From Desulfobacteraceae bacterium (GTDB taxonomy: Bacteria; Desulfobacterota; DSM-4660; Desulfatiglandales; B25-G16): a DNA stretch of 10,908 nt. The stretch lies in assembly GCA_030615565.1 (NCBI GenBank), contig JAUWZC010000060.1, positions 1 through 10,908 on the forward strand. Reading direction: 5' to 3'. The notes beneath the pieces are model-generated. The model did no database searches. It worked only from the letters and a program-made list of their open reading frames with translations, and was not told where the DNA came from. The position numbers and the translations under genes were made by a program. This document shows, in pieces, positions 1-7,170 of the stretch (its first letter is position 1; the number at the start of each line of letters is the position of its first letter).

Positions 1-154
1 TGGTCATATTTTCTAAGACAGAAAATGACCATTCTGCCTCTATCCCAATGACTTCAACATATGGTTGGCGATATACATTTACAGTCAATCTCTCCAGATC
101 CGGAATATAGGCCTTGATAACTTCTTTGTCTTTATTGAATAGAGGATATAGCAA
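1..154 (-). CDS. possible partial CDS or gene remnant, function unknown
   Basis: Read leftward, an open frame runs from a possible TTG at 154-152 to the window edge without a stop. It gives about 51 residues including the stretches AYIPDLERLTVNVYRQPY and VEVIGIEAEWSFSV, which have a protein-like composition. There is no ATG start and no clear ribosome binding site. The proposed TTG lies inside the 39-bp promoter-like repeat (135-173), so the true start may be elsewhere or the frame may be a remnant. The D-x-E-x-x-T-V-x-V-Y-R pattern is loosely like the C-terminal part of Uma2-type nuclease-fold proteins, but this is only a resemblance from memory. Confidence 0.3.
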   Translation of the reverse strand, partial: MLYPLFNKDKEVIKAYIPDLERLTVNVYRQPYVEVIGIEAEWSFSVLENMT

Positions 155-173
155 AAAAGGGGTTATGTGTCAA
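135..173 (-). repeat. 39-bp dispersed repeat, copy 1, with sigma70-like promoter
   Basis: This 39-nt stretch recurs at 2815-2853 with one mismatch (A at 165 against G at 2845). On the minus strand it reads TTGACA (173-168), a 17-nt spacer, then TATATC (150-145), a near-consensus sigma70 promoter pointing left. It may drive the leftward partial frame beside it. The spacer holds a C4T6 tract. Seen: the repeat and the promoter-like layout. Inferred: promoter activity and origin from a mobile element. Confidence 0.6.
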
Positions 174-404
174 GGATTAATGCGGCACTACATATTGTGA
201 AGGATTGGCAGTGGCGGCGAGTTGCGGGCAGACGAAGATCGTTGAGGGGCGCAGATACTATTGTGTGCCAGGGAAGTTTGCGAAAGGATAAGGTTGTTAC
301 ACTAATCTTATTTTTTCTTTATTTGTCCATTAAAAGGTAAGTTCCTATCAAGAATACAAACCGGTTATTTCGTTTTATAGAAATTCACAGAGGAAGGAGG
401 CAAC
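174..404. other. intergenic region with a possible short gene tail
   Basis: No convincing gene was found. A short plus-strand frame directly after the TAA at 178-180 runs to a TAA ending at 291. It encodes about 36 residues with three cysteines and ends in GRRYYCVPGKFAKG, so it could be the tail of a lost gene, but it has no credible start. The AT-rich stretch from about 290 to 390 probably carries the promoter of the lipoprotein gene. I could not pick out clear -35 and -10 boxes. Confidence 0.3.
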
Positions 405-1973
405 ATGAAACTATTCAAGAAGAGAGTTGGTCGAGTAATTTTGGCCATAATTTCACTTCTAAGCTTGGCATTATTAGGCTTTGGCTGTGGAGGTGGTGGA
501 GATGGAGGTGTAACACCACAGCAAGAGGCGGGAACGATTAATGGTATTGTTAGTGGAACAACCATCATAGCAGTGGCTGATGGCGAAATCGTGGCTAGTG
601 ATGATACTACAGGTAAAACGCCGGATGCAAATGGAAACTTTCCCTTCACGCTCACCGGAATTCCTGTGGGTAAGAATATCAGAGTTTATCTGATAGAAGA
701 GGGTGGAATCTTTCCCCTATATTTTGATATTGATGACGATGGAAATCCCGACACTAACGTCTTTACTCTAAGCTCCACTTGCACTATCGACCTTGGATTT
801 GTGAATACCGATGTTGAAGGACAGGATGGAAAGGCCATCCCCGAGAACGACCCATCAGATAATCCAAATGTAACACCTGAGACTGAGAATGTCGATATAC
901 CAACTATCCTTAATCAACCAGATACTTCGGGACTTACACTAAGCCAGCTAATCACCGAAGGTCTTGATGCCCTTAAAGATGTTTGGTTTCTCAGGGCTAA
1001 GGCTTACTTCGAAGCGGCCGTAGATTTGGCAGGAAGCGACACCTCTAATGACGCCAATACAGCAAGGTTCTTTTATGCCCTGATAAGGGTTGCAGCGGTC
1101 GGATTTGATACCTATGGCGACGGAGTTGCAGACAATAACAGCTTGGGGGGTATACTGGATGGATTCGGTTCCCCGTCTGATGATACAAAACGCTCTAATT
1201 TTGAGACCATTTCATTCCCTGAAACTCTGCCTGATGACTCTCCAACCGGAAGCGATCTCCAAAGTTTCCTTTACGATGTTGTACGTCCGGAGCTTGAAGG
1301 GGCTATAGATAATCTTGACGCAGTCTCCCAGTCCTTCAATAAGCAATGGACCGAACCCTTTGACAATGAAACGGTGGAGAGCGACTACGGAGATGTCCTT
1401 TTTTTCATGGCAATGTTCAAGGGTGCCTTGGCCACCATCTACACCCAGAACGCCTATAATCTTGATGCGGATATTGATGAAGCAGTAAACAATGATAAGA
1501 CAACTGAGGGTTTTCTTAATGACGAAAGCAATTTTCTTGCTCTCTCAACCTCACCTGGCAGCGACTTGATTGATGCCAAGACCAACTTTGATAGCGCCTT
1601 TGACGACCTGACTGATGCCATCGACTATATGTGGGGTGAACAAGACGATCAATCAGATGACTTGATTAGTCTTGATGAGGAAACAACAGAGGATGAGATA
1701 ATAAAAGCCAAGAAAGATATTGCGGATGCCAAGGCCTCGCTGAATGAGCCTACTCTGATAAATGACAATGAAGATCCTAACGATCCTGACGATGACCTCA
1801 CCCTCGATATAAATGCCGTCGATTTCAGGGACCCCAACCTCATACCGCCCTTTACAGAGAATGAGGTCTCGGGACTCTTTCCTGACCCAACCTTTGATGG
1901 TATCTTTGGGCCTGAAATTAACCTCAATGAAGACATAGACCCAGAAGACGGCATTCCCGATATTTTTCAATAG
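405..1973 (+). CDS. large acidic lipoprotein with N-terminal beta-sandwich-like region and helical TPR-like middle
   Basis: The 522-residue product begins with a basic n-region and a long hydrophobic stretch, then LGFGC with a glycine-rich run. This suggests a lipoprotein signal peptide with lipid attachment at Cys28, although the lipobox is not canonical. The start is supported by AGGAGG about six bases upstream of the ATG. Residues of about 43-130 look like a carboxypeptidase-regulatory-type beta domain. They include a D-x-D-D-D-G-x-P-D loop (about 108-116) typical of calcium-binding repeats. Residues of about 180-300 and 340-460 are helical and alanine-rich, TPR-like. The tail is rich in Asp/Asn/Pro and ends in another D-x-x-x-x-D-G-I-P-D segment. 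A strong terminator follows, so it probably forms a single transcription unit. Likely periplasmic or surface-exposed. The function is not recognised and no catalytic motif is visible. Confidence 0.9.
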   Translation: MKLFKKRVGRVILAIISLLSLALLGFGCGGGGDGGVTPQQEAGTINGIVSGTTIIAVADGEIVASDDTTGKTPDANGNFPFTLTGIPVGKNIRVYLIEEGGIFPLYFDIDDDGNPDTNVFTLSSTCTIDLGFVNTDVEGQDGKAIPENDPSDNPNVTPETENVDIPTILNQPDTSGLTLSQLITEGLDALKDVWFLRAKAYFEAAVDLAGSDTSNDANTARFFYALIRVAAVGFDTYGDGVADNNSLGGILDGFGSPSDDTKRSNFETISFPETLPDDSPTGSDLQSFLYDVVRPELEGAIDNLDAVSQSFNKQWTEPFDNETVESDYGDVLFFMAMFKGALATIYTQNAYNLDADIDEAVNNDKTTEGFLNDESNFLALSTSPGSDLIDAKTNFDSAFDDLTDAIDYMWGEQDDQSDDLISLDEETTEDEIIKAKKDIADAKASLNEPTLINDNEDPNDPDDDLTLDINAVDFRDPNLIPPFTENEVSGLFPDPTFDGIFGPEINLNEDIDPEDGIPDIFQ

Positions 1974-1987
1974 GCCTATCAATTGAA

Positions 1988-2021
1988 GGGCACTCCAGAC
2001 TTTTCTGGGGTGCCCTTTTTT
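1988..2021 (+). terminator. intrinsic terminator after the lipoprotein gene
   Basis: A 12-bp stem pairs GGGCACTCCAGA (1988-1999) with TCTGGGGTGCCC (2004-2015), with one T-G wobble and a 4-nt loop. It is followed directly by six T residues (2016-2021). It begins 15 bases after the lipoprotein stop codon. This is a textbook rho-independent terminator and separates that gene from the next one. Confidence 0.95.
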
Positions 2022-2033
2022 GAAATGTGCAAT

Positions 2034-2729
2034 ATGAAGCGCTCTTTTTTTCTAAAGACTTCTTTGGTCTCGGTTATGGCCCTATTACTTGGGGTTATCG
2101 TTTGGGTCTCGATCCATAATAAGGCACCCTCCCAATCGTCTTCTTCAGAGAAAAAACACTATCGCACCCCTATAAGGATAACTGGCCTTGATGCTAGCAC
2201 ATTTTACGGCGATAAACTTTTTACCAGGGTGAGGGCCGATGAGTTTAAGGTTGGTCCGAGAAAATCCTTTATTTTTAATATAAGGCCTTTTAATGAAGTC
2301 GTCCTTACCAATGCCAGATTAGAAGTTCATTTGTATCCAGAGATGCCCAAAGGAGTAAGCTTATTTTCTTTGGGTGAGAACATCTTATCAGTCAAAGATG
2401 CTAAAACTACTTTGAAAGAAATGGGAGTTCTAACAAGAGGGGTGATAAAGGGACTCATCTTGGAGGTATTCAAGGCCGATAGACTATGCTTAGTGGTTGA
2501 GGCTAAAAAAGTATATATTGATTTGAAAAAAAGAGAGACAAAATTAATAGATGCTAGCATAAAGGGAGTATTATCCCAGAAGCTGATAATGAGTAGGACT
2601 GTTATATGGAGTGAAAAAGAAAAAATTTTCAAGATCCCAGGCGCATACTTCACTTTGACCCCTAAAGGAAGGGCAAAGGGAAAAGGAATAAAGGTTGATT
2701 TGAATTTTGCTGTAAGCCCCTTGACCTAA
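2034..2729 (+). CDS. membrane-anchored periplasmic protein, LptC-like layout
   Basis: From ATG 2034 the product is 231 residues. It has a short basic N-terminus, one transmembrane segment (about residues 7-28), a Ser-rich linker, then a beta-strand-rich soluble part. That part has alternating hydrophobic patterns, for example in ITGLDASTFYGDKLF and the C-terminal FTLTPKGRAKGKGIKVDLNF. A single inner-membrane anchor plus a beta-rich periplasmic domain is the arrangement of LptC, the lipopolysaccharide-transport linker, and the length is near the family's. I infer the relationship from layout, not from a diagnostic motif. The frame is also open from TTG 1983, but that start lies before and inside the terminator, so ATG 2034 (or 2025) is preferred. 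No good ribosome binding site is visible. The next gene downstream is a polysaccharide copolymerase remnant, consistent with an envelope-glycan role. Confidence 0.7.
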   Translation: MKRSFFLKTSLVSVMALLLGVIVWVSIHNKAPSQSSSSEKKHYRTPIRITGLDASTFYGDKLFTRVRADEFKVGPRKSFIFNIRPFNEVVLTNARLEVHLYPEMPKGVSLFSLGENILSVKDAKTTLKEMGVLTRGVIKGLILEVFKADRLCLVVEAKKVYIDLKKRETKLIDASIKGVLSQKLIMSRTVIWSEKEKIFKIPGAYFTLTPKGRAKGKGIKVDLNFAVSPLT

Positions 2730-2985
2730 GCAGCACGATACTTTACCAAGTTCACTTGGTTGAACTGAGAATGGTGCATGGTACATGGATGGATATGGAT
2801 AAGAACTTGCTTTTTTGAATAGAGGATATAGCAAAAAAGGGGTTGTGTGTCAAACACAAAATGCCTGCATGATGTTGTGGTTGAAGACCTTTTGTGGAAT
2901 TCGTTGGACGGTAATGTCTCGAAGCAACGAGGTAAAGACAGGTCTTTGGAAGGGAATTATTACCTAAAATAGAAAGTGGGAAAAG
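2730..2985. other. intergenic region with repeat and hairpins
   Basis: The region holds a small hairpin, ACCAAG (2745-2750) with CTTGGT (2755-2760). It also holds copy 2 of the 39-bp repeat and, close to the next gene, a possible structured leader: AAGACC (2884-2889) with GGTCTT (2941-2946), enclosing CTCG (2918-2921) with CGAG (2928-2931). A plus-strand frame of about 40 codons ends at about 2972 but has no proper start. No real gene was seen. Confidence 0.4.
2815..2853 (-). repeat. 39-bp dispersed repeat, copy 2, with sigma70-like promoter
   Basis: This copy matches the one at 135-173 in 38 of 39 bases and has the same orientation. The minus strand reads TTGACA (2853-2848), 17 nt, TATATC (2830-2825). 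Transcription from it would run leftward, antisense to the end of the LptC-like gene, where no leftward gene is evident. The flanking GATAAGAACTTGCTT (2798-2812) reappears with one mismatch at 4574-4588, hinting at a longer degraded element. Confidence 0.6.
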
Positions 2986-4405
2986 ATGGATCAAGAAGAA
3001 TCCCGGCAGAAGCAATATCCAGGAGATTATCAATACCGAGAAGATGAGATTGAGCTTATCGATCATCTCCGGGTTTTATGGAAGTGGAAAGTTTTTATAG
3101 CCCTTATGGTCGTACTATGTGCCGGAGCAGCCATTGTAATTCCAATGGTAAAATATCCCACGAAATATGTGACCGAATGCATTATTGCACTCAATTTTCC
3201 GGGAATAGAAAAACATCGGAATCCGGATGACACTCTGTTTGACAAGAATCAGATTATCACCCCGGCAATACTATCAAGGGCAACCGCCTTTCTTAGAAAA
3301 GGAAACGAAGACTTTCCTTCAGAGGATATAAGGGGAATGATAGGTATAAAAGCGATAATACCACCTGAGATTCAAGAAGAGATGGAAAAGGCTGAGGAGA
3401 GAAAAGAATCATATACCTTTTTTCCCAATAAGTTTAGCTTGACCCTTACTACAGAGAGAAAAGGTATTTTTTCGACAGAAGAAAAAGATCAAATTTTACT
3501 CTCAATAATTGATGAATACAGAAAAGAATTTGAGCGAAAATATGGGGAAGAACCATTAGTAGTAATAAGTTTTCCTACCAATTTCCTTGCAAATTGTGAT
3601 TATATTGAAGCGGTTGATATTTTTAAAATGAGAACAAATAACTTTGTTAAGTTTTTGGATTCAAAGATAAAAAAGGCTGGGTTTTTCAGATCTCAAAAAA
3701 CAAGTCTCACATTTATAGACATCAAAAATGATATTGAAGTGCTTAGAAATATTGAACTTTCAAGAGCAGAAGCATCTATCAAGGTCTTACTTCTTACTAA
3801 AAACAAAGAGAATCTTATCCATAAGTATAAACATAAAATCAGAAAGATTGAGATTCAAAAGAAGAAAAAAAGAGGAGGAGGCATCAGTTGCCCACAAGTT
3901 ATTAAAGGAAATGAGATAGCCGGATAGGTTTAAACTATCAAAAGGCACGGATAGTGAAAAGGGAGCAAGGGAGGCAAGCCTGGTTCTTGATTCCTCCTTT
4001 ATTGAGAGTTTGATAAAGAATGATTATTATTCGTCTCTTTTGAAGACAACACTGAAGGCGGCGGTGGAAGCGAAAAATCTGGAAGTTGATAAAAAATTCC
4101 TGGAAGAAGAAATGCCTGTTTTAAAGGAGAAGGGGAATATTCCATATATCCAGAAATCATTAAAAGCCATACAGGATAGGATTTCTCTTTTGTCGCAAAG
4201 GGCAAATGACTTAAATGTAGAGCATTTGAGAGGTTTAGTGGATGGTGCTGTTCAAGTTATCAAGGATCCTGAAACCTTCAAAACGAGATCGGGAAACTTA
4301 AAAAGAACAGTACTTCTTGCCGGGGTTGTCGGCTTTTTCTTTGCGATCTTCCTAGCCTTTTTTATCGAATATATAAAAAACGCTTCAAAAAAAACCGAGG
4401 CGTAG
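2986..4405 (+). pseudogene. Wzz/GumC-type polysaccharide chain-length regulator, broken by frameshift and amber codon
   Basis: The first part (2986 to about 3865) encodes an N-terminal cytoplasmic segment, a transmembrane helix (about residues 36-55) and the start of a periplasmic domain with long charged helices. The second part, in another frame up to 4405, continues the periplasmic helices and ends with a second transmembrane helix (VLLAGVVGFFFAIFLAFFIE) and a short basic tail. Two membrane helices bracketing a coiled periplasmic domain define Wzz-like copolymerases, which set O-antigen or exopolysaccharide chain length. Two lesions separate the halves. Removing one A from the A7 tract at 3865-3871 restores a continuous frame, and that frame then meets a single TAG at 3917-3919. 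Repaired, the protein would be about 472 residues, normal for the larger members. As sequenced, the N-terminal product stops at 3927 without the second membrane helix. Sequencing error cannot be excluded for the homopolymer lesion. Confidence 0.85.
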
Positions 4406-4564
4406 TTCCCAGGACACCATACTCATCTTTGACCAGTTTTGCGTTTTATCCCTTGGTCCTTTCTCAAGTTTAGTCACGAAACTCTTCCTTCCGAGGGATC
4501 TCCCTGTGTGCTCATGGCGGCGACCCCCCTTTTTTTAGTATCTTCATTGCCGGGTGCGTAATCA

Positions 4565-4963
4565 TTGATAATTGATAAGAACTCGCTTATAGGGAAACTG
4601 CGACCAACCATGTTGGGCAAAGCGGGATGCCCACGATGGCCTCTGTACATTACGGCAACGCTCCTACCGCTTTCGGCCCTATTTGTCTATTTGTACGCAA
4701 AAACTAGAGCACGCCTTCGAAAGGAACCACCTCGGGATTGGGATTACTACCTTTTCTGTTATTGGGACAAGTCCATGGTGATGTATTCGGCGTGTTGCCT
4801 CGATCGCTATATTCCGCAGAAAGAAAACGGACTCTATAGATGCTTGGCCTGCAACAAGAAATTCTGCCTTAAGTCAACAGTTGGCGAATTGCTCACCTAT
4901 GAACAAGGAAAGGAATACGTTCAGAAGGAAAGAGAACGGCGTTCCAAGAGGAACAAATCCTGA
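4565..4963 (+). CDS. hypothetical small membrane protein with zinc-ribbon-like cysteines
   Basis: Frame open from TTG 4565; ATG 4610 is the more credible start, giving 117 residues. The product has a hydrophobic segment (WPLYITATLLPLSALFVYLY) followed by a basic stretch. Further on are clustered cysteines, YSACC and RCLACNKKFC about 17 residues later, which could bind a metal as a zinc ribbon. The C-terminus is highly charged. No ribosome binding site is visible for either start, and the gene lies among broken genes, so it may itself be a remnant. The first 15 codons of the long form overlap a degraded repeat (4574-4588), another reason to prefer the ATG. I do not recognise the family. Confidence 0.4.
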   Translation: MIIDKNSLIGKLRPTMLGKAGCPRWPLYITATLLPLSALFVYLYAKTRARLRKEPPRDWDYYLFCYWDKSMVMYSACCLDRYIPQKENGLYRCLACNKKFCLKSTVGELLTYEQGKEYVQKERERRSKRNKS

Positions 4964-5206
4964 GCTGACTCGCTTGTCCGGTGAGCTCGAGCCGTCAGTG
5001 CGCTGCGAGAGTAATGACATGGGAAGACTTTTGGCACGGTTGCATAAGTGGGCTTCTCGGCAGGATGAGAATTTCCTTGCCATATAGCCTTCGAAGTAAT
5101 AAAGCCTGACAATGAGGTCGATAAGGTTGACAAAAACCGGCTGATTGATCTCGATAAGTATCAGAACCAATGGGGGCTGATTAAGGAATTCTTGGTAAAT
5201 AAATAA
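4899..5206 (+). pseudogene. short frameshifted gene remnant, function unknown
   Basis: An open frame from ATG 4899 (or ATG 5019) reads to a TAG at 5085-5087, with protein-like sequence ending RLLARLHKWASRQDENFLAI. Immediately downstream another frame continues with AFEVIKPDNEVDKVDKNRLI and closes at TAA 5204-5206. Deleting two bases (TA) from the ATATAG at about 5082-5087 fuses the two into a smooth frame, so a 2-bp insertion is the simplest lesion. The RLLARLHKWASRQDENFL start recalls N-termini of some PD-(D/E)XK-superfamily proteins, but this is from memory and weak. It overlaps the 3' end of the preceding ORF. Confidence 0.5.
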
Positions 5207-5276
5207 CGAGGAAGCTAATGTGCCAATATCCGAAGAGCCAGACCGAAGATGCCTTTCTAATTTTAAGGAGGGTGCT

Positions 5277-6671
5277 ATGTGGAAGCATACTTTATTTTGC
5301 TTTACAGTTCTGATTTTTCTTTTGCCTAAAACAGAAGCGCATTGTTGGGAATCAGACACGCACTACGGATTAACTAAATGGTTGGCTGTAAAGACAGGTT
5401 TTAATTTGGATGATGCTGAGATAATTGCGGCTGGTGCCGAATCGGCCGATGAAAGCAATGTACTTAAAGCAAGTGTAGTAGTTCCATTGTATGTATGTTT
5501 AGGTAAAAGCCAAGAGGCGTCTCGCCATGTACAGCGGCACCATTTCCCCTCAGATGGGTATGTTCCTTCTTCAAGAAAAAATCGAAGAACTATCCCAGGT
5601 GAACCAGGTAATTTAAATGGAGGAAATCGATGGGTTCGCCAGGAAATCGCTATGAGAGACAAAAGTAAGCATCGTAATACAAACTTAAACCTTTTCGGTC
5701 AGTCCCTACACCCTCTAGCTGATTCCTGGTCTCATCAAGGTATACCTGATAAGCCGCCTTTAACATGTAGTGATGATCTTTTTTGGTCACACTCCAAGGA
5801 ACGTGGAGGTTGGGGTTCTCATGACGCAGATATAACACATAAATATGTTGATGGTACACTAGCTGCAGCGAAAGCTGTTTATCACTATATGGGAGGGTTC
5901 TTAAAGAAGTACCCTGAATACAAAAATAAATCACGTGTACCTTGGAATAAAATAAAGAGCCACGTGATGAGGTTTGCTGAGGCAAAGACAGCTTTAGACA
6001 AGAAAAAATGGTTTGATAGTAACCATGATGTTCCGCTTGACAGTTATACTACGTACCCTTGCTTCCTCCGGAACACTAGTTTAAAGGATCACCACAAAAT
6101 ATGCTATAAAGGAGATTCTCAGGAAGAAGGGCATGGTAATCAGATAGAGGGATTAAGATTTAAAGGAACTAGAGAAATAAGGGAAGCATCAGAGTTTTTT
6201 GAATATTTTCTAACAAATTGGATTATCAGAGGAAGAGTCGATAACATTATTAGTGAAACCTTTGATTTTCCGGCAGTAAAAAGAGGATTAACTGAAAGTT
6301 ATCCAGAATGGGCGGATGTAAATGACCATCTATGGTTTAGGACCCTGCTCCTAATGTGGCTTGTGCCTGATCACGGACTTGTTAATGAATTGGGGCATGG
6401 AATGCCTCTACCCAATAAAAGAGGTTTTGATATTCTAGCAAATAAAGTCGCCAGGAAATGGAGCCCGTATTTTGAAAGTTTATCTGAGGCAATACATTTC
6501 CCAGGCACGTACCAACCATATCAGATAATCCCAATTGAGCCAGACAGATATGGCCGACGAATCGCATTTACTTTTCAATTTCACCATACTCCTCGTGATA
6601 TGCTCATTTACATAGCAAGTAAGATAGGTGGAAGATGGAAGATTGTGGGAATGAGCTGGATTGTAAACTAA
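5277..6671 (+). CDS. secreted protein with phospholipase C/P1-nuclease-like zinc-ligand pattern
   Basis: The product is 464 residues from ATG 5277, chosen because AAGGAGG lies about six bases upstream; the frame is open further upstream but unsupported. A signal peptide ends near TEA (residues 19-21), giving export. Just after it come W24 and a THYGLT motif (H29), then D58 (ESADES), H88/H89, the segment LHPLADSWSHQG (H145, D149, H153) and HKYVD (H188, D192). The order Trp, His, Asp, His, HxxxD, His, HxxxD/E matches the trinuclear zinc site of bacterial zinc phospholipase C and S1/P1 nucleases. In those enzymes the mature N-terminal Trp is itself a ligand. Here cleavage after A21 would leave two residues before the Trp. 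It also resembles DUF6765-type proteins, which carry a similar HYGLT start. A hydrolase of phosphodiesters or phospholipids is inferred. The C-terminal 250 residues are not recognised. Confidence 0.75.
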   Translation: MWKHTLFCFTVLIFLLPKTEAHCWESDTHYGLTKWLAVKTGFNLDDAEIIAAGAESADESNVLKASVVVPLYVCLGKSQEASRHVQRHHFPSDGYVPSSRKNRRTIPGEPGNLNGGNRWVRQEIAMRDKSKHRNTNLNLFGQSLHPLADSWSHQGIPDKPPLTCSDDLFWSHSKERGGWGSHDADITHKYVDGTLAAAKAVYHYMGGFLKKYPEYKNKSRVPWNKIKSHVMRFAEAKTALDKKKWFDSNHDVPLDSYTTYPCFLRNTSLKDHHKICYKGDSQEEGHGNQIEGLRFKGTREIREASEFFEYFLTNWIIRGRVDNIISETFDFPAVKRGLTESYPEWADVNDHLWFRTLLLMWLVPDHGLVNELGHGMPLPNKRGFDILANKVARKWSPYFESLSEAIHFPGTYQPYQIIPIEPDRYGRRIAFTFQFHHTPRDMLIYIASKIGGRWKIVGMSWIVN

Positions 6672-6881
6672 TAAAAAGAGGTTTCTAAAAATGTCCTGTA
6701 CAGATTTATTATTAATTCTCTTCGGTGCAATTGTTGGTTGAACTAAGCGCTTCGCGCAGCAAGGCTTCTTTTCCTCCCCTTCTTTCCTTTTCCGCTTCGT
6801 TACGATCAACGATCCTCAGTGAGATTATGGTATACCTCCTAAATTGACGCTTATTAACCCTTAAACCAAAGGAGGTATACC
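6672..6881. other. intergenic region with pyrimidine-rich tract
   Basis: No gene was seen. The stretch 6768-6796 is strongly pyrimidine-rich on the plus strand. No terminator with a T-run follows the secreted hydrolase gene. The 3' part carries the 14-bp inverted repeat described separately. Confidence 0.4.
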
Positions 6882-6883
6882 AT
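6827..6883. repeat. perfect 14-bp inverted repeat enclosing the recombinase ribosome binding site and start
   Basis: ATGGTATACCTCCT (6827-6840) is the exact reverse complement of AGGAGGTATACCAT (6870-6883), with 29 nt between. The right arm contains the AGGAGG ribosome binding site and the first two bases of the start codon at 6882. In RNA the two arms would form a long hairpin hiding the start. Inside the loop, TTAACCCTTAA is a smaller inverted repeat. This could be a translational switch, a recombinase recognition site or an element end. Confidence 0.85.
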
Positions 6884-7160
6884 GACACCATTACGTAAAC
6901 GAATGACCGAAGATCTTCAACTGAAAGGTTACAGTGAGCGAACCCAGCAGATGTATGTTCGGGCGGTCCGCCAGCTGGCCGAACACTACAACAAATCCCC
7001 CGATAAGATTACTGAAGAGGATCTCAGGGACTATTTCCTATATGGCAAAAACATCAAAAAATGGTCCCGAACTACCAGTACCATCGCCTTGTGCGGCATT
7101 AAATTCTTCTATGAAAATACCATGAAACGGGATTGGACAATTGAGGAATTCAGGAATTGA
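6882..7160 (+). pseudogene. tyrosine recombinase/integrase, N-terminal domain only (truncated)
   Basis: The 92 residues match the N-terminal SAM-like core-binding domain of phage/transposon-type site-specific integrases: MTPLRKRMTEDLQLKGYSER, TQQMYVRAVRQLAEHY, then TEEDLRDYF and TIALCGIKFFYE. Full-length members are about 280-300 residues and carry a C-terminal catalytic domain with R, H, R and Y residues, all absent here. The family-like sequence stops near codon 86 (about 7138), after which a short unrelated tail leads to TGA at 7158-7160. A strong AGGAGG precedes the ATG. The toxin gene on the other strand ends only ten bases further on, so a rearrangement probably joined the two. Catalytically dead; a residual DNA-binding peptide remains possible. 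Confidence 0.85.
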
Positions 7161-7170
7161 GGAGTGCGGA

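Noticed and set aside
1649..1982. Two minus-strand ORFs of about 100 codons within the lipoprotein gene
   Set aside because: Antisense shadows of an Asp/Ser-rich coding sequence, without ribosome binding sites or recognisable domains.
1983..2033. Longer N-terminus of the LptC-like protein from TTG 1983
   Set aside because: These codons lie over the intrinsic terminator; ATG 2034 starts the typical basic-then-hydrophobic anchor.
2884..2946. Cyclic-di-GMP riboswitch upstream of the polysaccharide gene
   Set aside because: The conserved GEMM core (GGGACGCAAAGCC-like segment and receptor) is absent.
3865..3872. A AAA AAG-type slippery heptamer suggesting programmed -1 frameshifting in the Wzz-like gene
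   Set aside because: Joining the two parts needs a +1 (or -2) shift, the wrong direction for this slippery site, and an amber codon at 3917 would still stop the shifted ribosome.
4410..4564. Terminator at the C-run/T-run near 4526-4540
   Set aside because: The C6T7 tract has no complementary G-rich arm upstream that would form a stem.
6480..6809. Minus-strand ORF starting in the pyrimidine-rich tract
   Set aside because: The Lys/Glu-rich start just reflects the purine-rich complement, and the rest is antisense to the secreted hydrolase gene.
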